The position numbers were made by a program, and so were the translations under genes. The notes under the pieces were generated by a model, which saw nothing but the letters and a program-made list of their open reading frames with translations, did not search any database and was not told the origin of the DNA. Of a stretch of 64,000 nucleotides of DNA, positions 58,690 to 64,000 are shown in pieces (position 1 is the first letter of the stretch; each line of letters begins with the position of its first letter). The DNA comes from Isoetes taiwanensis (Eukaryota; Streptophyta; Lycopodiopsida; Isoetales; Isoetaceae), in assembly GCA_021234155.1 (NCBI GenBank), contig JAJEKV010000344.1, positions 186,001-250,000 on the forward strand, read 5' to 3'.

Positions 58690-59420
58690 TGACAATGTGG
58701 TGTTACATGTCGTGATAGATGTGGTGATGCAAATGGTGCATGTGGTGAATCATGTGGTGCGTTTGGTGAACCATGTGGTGAATCATGTGGTGAATCATAG
58801 GTGGCATCTTTGGAGCTTACGTGGCATGTTGGAGCCTAGGTGGCATGTTTGAGCCACCTTGGCATATTTGAGCCTAGGTGGCATATTTGAGCCACCTTGG
58901 CATGCTTGAGCCTTTACATGACCTTTGTTACATGTTTGACTTTCATTGACCAACATGTTTGGTGATGCAAATGGTGCATGTGGTGAATCATGTGATTCAT
59001 TTGGTGAATCATGTGGTGAATCATAGGTGGCATGTTGGAGCTTCGTGGCATGTTGGAGCCTAGGTGGCATGTTTGAGCCACCTTGGCATGTTGGAGCCTA
59101 GGTGGCATATTTGAGCCACCTTGGCATGCTTTTGAGCCTTTACATGACCTTTGTTACATGTTTGACTTCCATTGACCAACATGTTTGGTGATGCAAATGG
59201 TGCATGTGGTGGATCATGTGGTGCATTTGGTGAATCATGTGGTGAATCATGCGGTGAATCATAGGTGGCATGTTGGGGCTTACGTGGCATGTTGGAGCCT
59301 AGGTGGCATGTTTGAGCCACCTTGGCATGTTGGAGCCTAGGTGGCATGCTTTTTCGGTCTATGTGGCATGCTTGACCCTTTCTGCGTGGCATGTTGGAGC
59401 CTAGGTGGCATGCATGCAAA
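58690..59420. repeat. Higher-order minisatellite, ~230-bp unit, three copies
   Basis: GGTGATGCAAATGGTGCATG marks units at 58723, 58961 and 59187 (periods 238 and 226). Within each unit a smaller repeat of about 25 bp alternates (GAGCCTAGGTGGCATGTT / GAGCCACCTTGGCATGTT), and GTGGTGAATCAT is repeated two to four times. Minus-strand frames rich in Pro/His/Met (up to 119 codons) are repeat artefacts. Confidence 0.9.
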
Positions 59421-59587
59421 CGTCCCTTTCCTCTTACGCCTCATTCCCAAAATCGTATGGATGCCTACAATTTGCATCCCTTTTATTCCCAAAAATTACG
59501 CCTTTGCGGCTTCATTAAAAGTCCCCATCGTCTATTCGCCATCTCCTTCACTCCTTCCCCATTCCGTCCATCTCCTTCACTTCCGCC

Positions 59588-59827
59588 ATGGCCAAGTTCA
59601 AGACTACACTCGGCGGGGAACACTATCCCGGCCATTGTGCCTGCTCCTTCGCAGCCAGCACGGTCAGAATCCGTGGCTTCCTGCGGAGGATCCGTGTCTT
59701 CCTCCACCAGAGGAGGCCGCCCGATTACAGTGGTGGCCAAGTTCACTCCACCGGAGGTCGGGGCTCATCATGGATCATCAAGTTAGCCGGCCGTTGCGGG
59801 TGCTCGGTGGGTGCATGCAGGTTATGA
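59588..59827 (+). CDS. Unrecognised 79-codon frame in a GC-richer block
   Basis: Starts at GCCATGGCC, a good plant initiation context, in a block (59540-59860) of much higher GC than its surroundings. It encodes MAKFKTTLGGEHYPGHCAC and an Arg/Gly-rich remainder. Two other frames are open across the same block, so the true frame is uncertain. It may be the 5' exon of a gene or a captured fragment. No family recognised. Confidence 0.25.
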   Translation: MAKFKTTLGGEHYPGHCACSFAASTVRIRGFLRRIRVFLHQRRPPDYSGGQVHSTGGRGSSWIIKLAGRCGCSVGACRL

Positions 59828-59859
59828 TGGCGAGGCGACTCCTCGAAATGAAGATGTAA

Positions 59860-61660
59860 TACTGCGAGGGCGACCTCCATATAGAGCTCAAGATGGCCCC
59901 GCGATTAGTTTAGATTACCGTATTGTAATCCTTGGTTTCAATTTTTTTTTGGCAATAGTCCTTGTGACTATTCTTTGTAAAGGCTTTTCATTAATGATGT
60001 AACTTGTTTTGCAATAGTTCTTGTTTTGCAATAGAACTTGTTTTGCTTTTAATTGTTCTCGAGTTTCCAACGTTCTTTTCGGTTAGCTGAACTTTTGTCA
60101 TTAATTATAAAATGCAAACAAGGAATTTGAAGGTGCGTAATCTATGATCTGCACACTAACAAAATATGGTAACCCATTTCGGCAAATAGGAAAATATGAG
60201 ATGGGTGGTTCGGGTTCAAAAGAAATAGAGTTCAAAAGAAAAGAAAAAGAAAAACACGTAATTCCCTGAAGCAAAAGTTAGTGGCCTTGCAAGAATCTTT
60301 GCACAAAGCAAGAGCTCAATGAATTTTGGCCTCATATCAATTCGGGGACCTAATTTGGGATCCATATATTGTTGTCACCAAAATCGGTCAAGATACTATC
60401 GGGGAATCCACGAGAGCCATTCCATTTTTCGGACAGGGTCAAAATGGTCAATGCCCCCGTGATGATGGCTTAAATCGTGGTGAAAGCGTGGTGAAAAAAT
60501 GTGGTGAAAAACTGTGGTGAAGCTGTGGTGATGCAAACGTTGTTTTTATATTTCAAAGGGAGAAAAATACATATGGAAATCTACCACACCGGTTAGAATA
60601 GTTCATACTTCTTATGAAATGAAGTATGCGAAAAATCGGGGAAAAACTATAACCCCGAGCTTCTAGTATTATCAAAATGCATTAGAGATATAATAATAGG
60701 CTGTTTTGAAGAGGTTAATGATGACATACATTTCTTGGGCCTCAATCGGATCTGCATTGTGAGATCGTAACTCTTCTTCTTCCAAGTATGTCCAAGATTT
60801 CATCAAGTTTTTCTGCTGAATAGTTGGTGAAATCCAAAGAACACTAAAACATGAGCTTCTGCGTTTACGCTTCCCACTTATGATACTGATTCACAAAGTA
60901 TTGTCTCGGTTGTTGTGTCTCCATGCGGTGGCCTGTTGAGCACTTTTTTAATGGTGAAGCATGGATCATTTCTGCTTTAGTTCGATGAACATATCCTCTT
61001 CCTCAAGCATGGGAGAGCTGCGAACTCATCCACCGAGAATCATACGCCACCCCAGAACCACCTAAATTTTGCACCAGCTCTGTTCGTCTCGGCCGCATCG
61101 GTAAAAACAACATCATTAGTAATAAGAAAGGCAACCGCCTATCACTACCTTGGCTTCTAATTCTTTAAGCCCATCGGGAATTAACCTATGTTTTAAGCCT
61201 AGAATACCTCGAATTCATGGGTCCTCCGCTCCTCTAATATCCGCCTCGTTTCTGGTTTATTTGCTCAAAGATAGGTCTTACCGGATCATTTTGCATTTGA
61301 AGCTGGCGAAATTGTTTGTGCCCGTGTTCTCCTTACGTTTTTCTTCCGCCATAGTTTGGATCCGGGATAAACCAATATGCATGCAAAACTAGATTTAGGG
61401 TTTCCCTCCAATCTTTCTGCCGCGACCCGACTTTTGAATGATTGAACTTGCATTTGATGTGACAGATTTCGAGTGGTGGGTTTCATCATGTGTTTTCTCT
61501 GTCCCATTCCGTTTCATCCTTAATGTAATTTTTACGTGGTGTCACTTTCACCCCTGTCAATTAAACAATAAAAGATTGAAGAGTGAAGATTTATATTAAA
61601 CATATAAAATGATTACATAAGGTTACATTTCAGATTATATACACTTGTTTTCATTCACGT
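59860..61660. other. Region without a supported gene
   Basis: Short ORFs only (for example 61150-61392, 80 codons, unrecognised). GTGGTGAAA-type words recur at 60475-60540, related to the minisatellite motif. Confidence 0.4.
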
Positions 61661-61667
61661 GGGTCTA

Positions 61668-62570
61668 TCAAAAGAGATCCGGGTCCGGCTCCTCCTCGTC
61701 ATCTTCTATGATCACCGGGGATTGGCCGGGGAATTCGACTTCCCGGTCTATTTGCTCCCATTCGGAGGGAAAGCAAAAAAACCATAATGGTGGAGTGTTA
61801 CCAAGCAGAATAGCGACTTCTCCATGTCCATCCTGCAAAGGCCTTGTGATGATAGTACATATCCCCGAAGTGAAGGAATTGGTCCTCTCAGTAAACAACC
61901 TATCATAGCAAAAGAGGAACATTTTAAGCGTAAAGGCTTGGTAGCCATTAAGCGAGAAAAAGGTCTCAACCTTTGCGGATCCTGGTCAATAGTATGAGGA
62001 GCGGGCCAAAGATCTTTGGTGTGTAAAATTTCGATGGAGAGGCAGTAAGTTGAGAGGTCAGGGGCGTGGTGGCTGTACAATTCAACCTCCCCGTGAGAGT
62101 TTTCAGCATTTCGTGGTCATATTCTCATCCGTGAATAGAGTAATTTACGTATCGAGCATGTCCATCCATTCTCGCATGGCTGAAAATCGGGACAGCACGC
62201 CTAGGTATTATGGGCTCTTCTTCTCTGGTCACATTGTCCCATTCCGGCACTCCATCGTTTTGCAGCATCCAAGAGGTGAAGTTGGCCATGTCTGCTGTAG
62301 TAGCTTCTTTAAAAGTTTGTCGCTCTTAAATGTACTTCCCACCAGTAAACCGTAAACCGAACTGCTTCCCAAGGACCTCTTTCTTTGAACCGTATGCGCT
62401 CCTCGAGCTAACGTAATAAAGCGTAAACTTCGGTCGGGAGCAAGAAGAATGGCATCTCGGGCCTTTTGGGTTGCCCGAGGTCATTAATTTTCGCCATCCC
62501 ATAATGATTTTCGGGTACGGCTGTCAGCCAAAGGATGATGAGAGGAATTGATGGGACCGAGAGAATTTAA
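61668..62570 (-). pseudogene. Broken minus-strand gene of unknown family
   Basis: Read from 62570 downward there is coherent protein in successive frames: LTAVPENHYG, then MAKINDLGQPKRPEM (Met at 62497) and PFFLLPTEVYALLR, ended by a TAG. In the same frame follow PWEAVRFTVYWWEVHLRATN and, after another break, MANFTSWMLQNDGVPEWDN and VPIFSHARMDGHARYVNY. The end is GEVELYSHHAPDLSTYCL, then GHGEVAILLGNTPPLWFFC, and an acidic tail EDDEEEPDPDLF stopping at 61668. Two stops and about three frame changes break roughly 270 residues. The composition and clear acidic C-terminus show it was once a real protein. I recognise no family; it could belong with the next minus-strand relic to one mobile element. 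Confidence 0.5.
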
Positions 62571-62639
62571 GGAAAAGGAAAGTATTTCAGTAGAAAAACT
62601 TGAAGAAGGATCTATCGTATTAGGGAGAAGAGACGTAAA

Positions 62640-62725
62640 GTGAAACACGTGGTGAAACATGTAGTGAAACACATGTGTCACCACATGTGGTGAAACACAT
62701 GTGGTGAAACATGTGGTGAACCTGG
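62640..62725. repeat. GTGGTGAAACATG repeats with perfect inverted core
   Basis: Five to six GTGAAACA(C/T)(A)TGTGGT units; the centre CACATGTGTCACCACATGTG is largely self-complementary. Same word family as the arrays at 56.8-57.2 and 58.7-59.4 kb. A direct repeat, GGGACATCAAAATACAATT, follows at 62740 and 62796. Confidence 0.8.
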
Positions 62726-62956
62726 GGCATGTTACATCAGGGACATCAAAATACAATTACATATTACATCAGAAGCAAACATATTACATTGAAACAAGGG
62801 ACATCAAAATACAATTGAGCATGGAATTGAGTTTTTATATTATTCCCAAACAAGGCAAGACACAACAACATATTCAAAATTTCGAATCATTTCTAACTTT
62901 CGTAAGAATGTGTTCAGCTATTCTTCATCGACATGCTATCTTCATCGAGATAAAAC

Positions 62957-63980
62957 CTAGGGCAAGTTTTCTAGAATCTTTTCCTCATCGGCTTTGGTCA
63001 GCCTCACGTAAACAGATTCGAGCACCTTTCTTGATCTCGGCTTTGCATGGGAACTCGAATAGCACAAATTTGAGTAGAGAATACAAGTGATTTTGGCTGC
63101 GTTTGTCAACAACTCATACATCACCTTTGACCGAGGCTTCTTTCTATAGTAAATGCCCTCCACAACGGTTTCACCTCTCATAAACAAGTTTCCGTTCTGC
63201 TTGAAGTCATTTTCAACTTCAAATTTTGGCTTGGTGCATAGCAACATCCAAAATCTGTAATCCTCCTTTCCCTTTAGGTGCGAAAGAAGCGCAAATCTTC
63301 TTCTTCTCTAAGTGCTTCGCAAGTACATTTGCCAAGGTTGAGTATAGTGGCACGGTAGACTTGCGGGTCTCTTCCACATCCGCATGAACATTGGAGGATG
63401 GTTCAACGACTACAAGGTCCCATTCATCTACATACAATTAGTTCTCACACATGTCCCATTTTCCATCCAAACAATTGCTTTGCCAAAACATGATAGCTTT
63501 TACGGTATGTAGGCGTGTTGGATTTCATCTTGAATCCATGGATTTGAATGAATTTGCCTTTGGTTTCGGAATTGTCTCTCGCACCCCAAGCCTTTTTCCT
63601 GTTGATATCCTCGGGTTTTATTTCCCGAAGTATCTCAGAACTTTTCTTCCATTTTCAGTCCTTTCGGATGTACCACATTGAAATTGTTTCTCTCGCAATT
63701 TTCACCACATCATGGGCATTATCTAGTTTAATGTCGGGATGTTTAATTTTGTAGACCTCATTATCCATCTTTTCAATTCTGCGCCTTCCCATCATGTTCA
63801 CCTTTTCCATGGTTTGATCCAAAGAAGTTCCACATCATGTTGACCTCCGTATCCAACCGTACCTTCCAACAAAATAAAATGATCCGGCTGCTTTGAATTG
63901 TGATGCAAGACCATCCGAAAATACATAGTCTTTGTTTGGGGACATTGCCCTTTTCGCTTTAAGTACTCAAAATGTTTCAT
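62957..63980 (-). pseudogene. Broken minus-strand gene of unknown family, right edge
   Basis: Successive blocks read as one protein in changing frames. 63980-63798 has FILLEGTVGYGGQHDVELLW. 63810-63655 has MGRRRIEKMDNEVYKIKHPD and ARETISMWYIRKD, then a stop. About 63654-63441 has REIKPEDINRKKAWGARDN and KSYHVLAKQLFGWKMGHV. 63437-63219 has YVDEWDLVVVEPSS and LEKKKICASFAPKGKGG, and 63247-62957 has GETVVEGIYYRKKPRSKVMY, ending ADEEKILENLP. That is about 330 residues with two stops and two frame changes. Lysine-rich and globular, not low complexity. I recognise no domain. It shares strand and state of decay with the relic at 61668-62570. Confidence 0.45.
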
Positions 63981-64000
63981 AAAACAATGTTGAACAAAAA

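Noticed and set aside
58795-59419. Pro/Met/His-rich minus-strand ORFs
   Set aside because: They are translations of the ~25-bp minisatellite words and shift with unit boundaries.

Overview
The window looks like nuclear DNA of a land plant. The evidence is an intact plant-type receptor-like kinase, a plant-type RFC1 fragment, a hAT/DUF659 relic, a Ty3/gypsy relic, MITE-like inverted-repeat elements, GT-AG introns and overall AT-rich, repeat-dominated sequence. The style fits a large, repeat-rich genome such as a fern, another seed-free plant or a gymnosperm, but this placement is a low-confidence inference. Intact genes are very sparse. I support one complete protein-coding gene, a receptor-like kinase at 20987-22846; nearly everything else is mobile, duplicated or decayed.

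Layout. 1-7.9 kb: non-coding sequence with a hAT relic (1933-2505, minus), a 305-bp dispersed repeat, a MITE (4033-4336) and a candidate TIR element (5278-6098). 7.9-9.7 kb: a 1.8-kb, nearly pure C/T tract. 9.7-14 kb: tandem and scattered copies of a short palindrome, plus hairpins. 14.1-14.8 kb: a broken RFC1 fragment around its BRCT domain. 17.3-20.8 kb: a foldback element, then a ~3.3-kb segment bounded by 24-bp inverted repeats. That segment holds a multi-exon gene whose protein matches Crypton/DUF3504 tyrosine recombinases and whose catalytic exon is broken. 21-22.9 kb: the kinase gene with a poly(A) signal. 23.5-26 kb: a second MITE, a second copy of the 305-bp repeat and a gypsy relic.

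27.34-55.57 kb: a tandem array of a 6.73-kb unit, four full copies and a fifth partial one. Each unit has a plus-strand gene for a basic protein with an HTH-like stretch and a Cys/His-rich domain, and several minus-strand candidate exons. Differences among copies are mostly small indels or substitutions at CTG, CAG and CCG (CHG) sites, separated by long identical stretches. This looks more like base-calling error at methylated cytosines in an unpolished repeat than like evolution, so frameshifts inside the array should not be taken at face value.

55.6-64 kb: unrecognised ORFs, two minisatellite arrays built on GTGGTG/CATGTGG, weak candidate exons, and two broken minus-strand genes of unknown family near the right edge.

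The best candidates for something new are the inverted-repeat-bounded plant tyrosine-recombinase locus and the 6.73-kb tandem unit.
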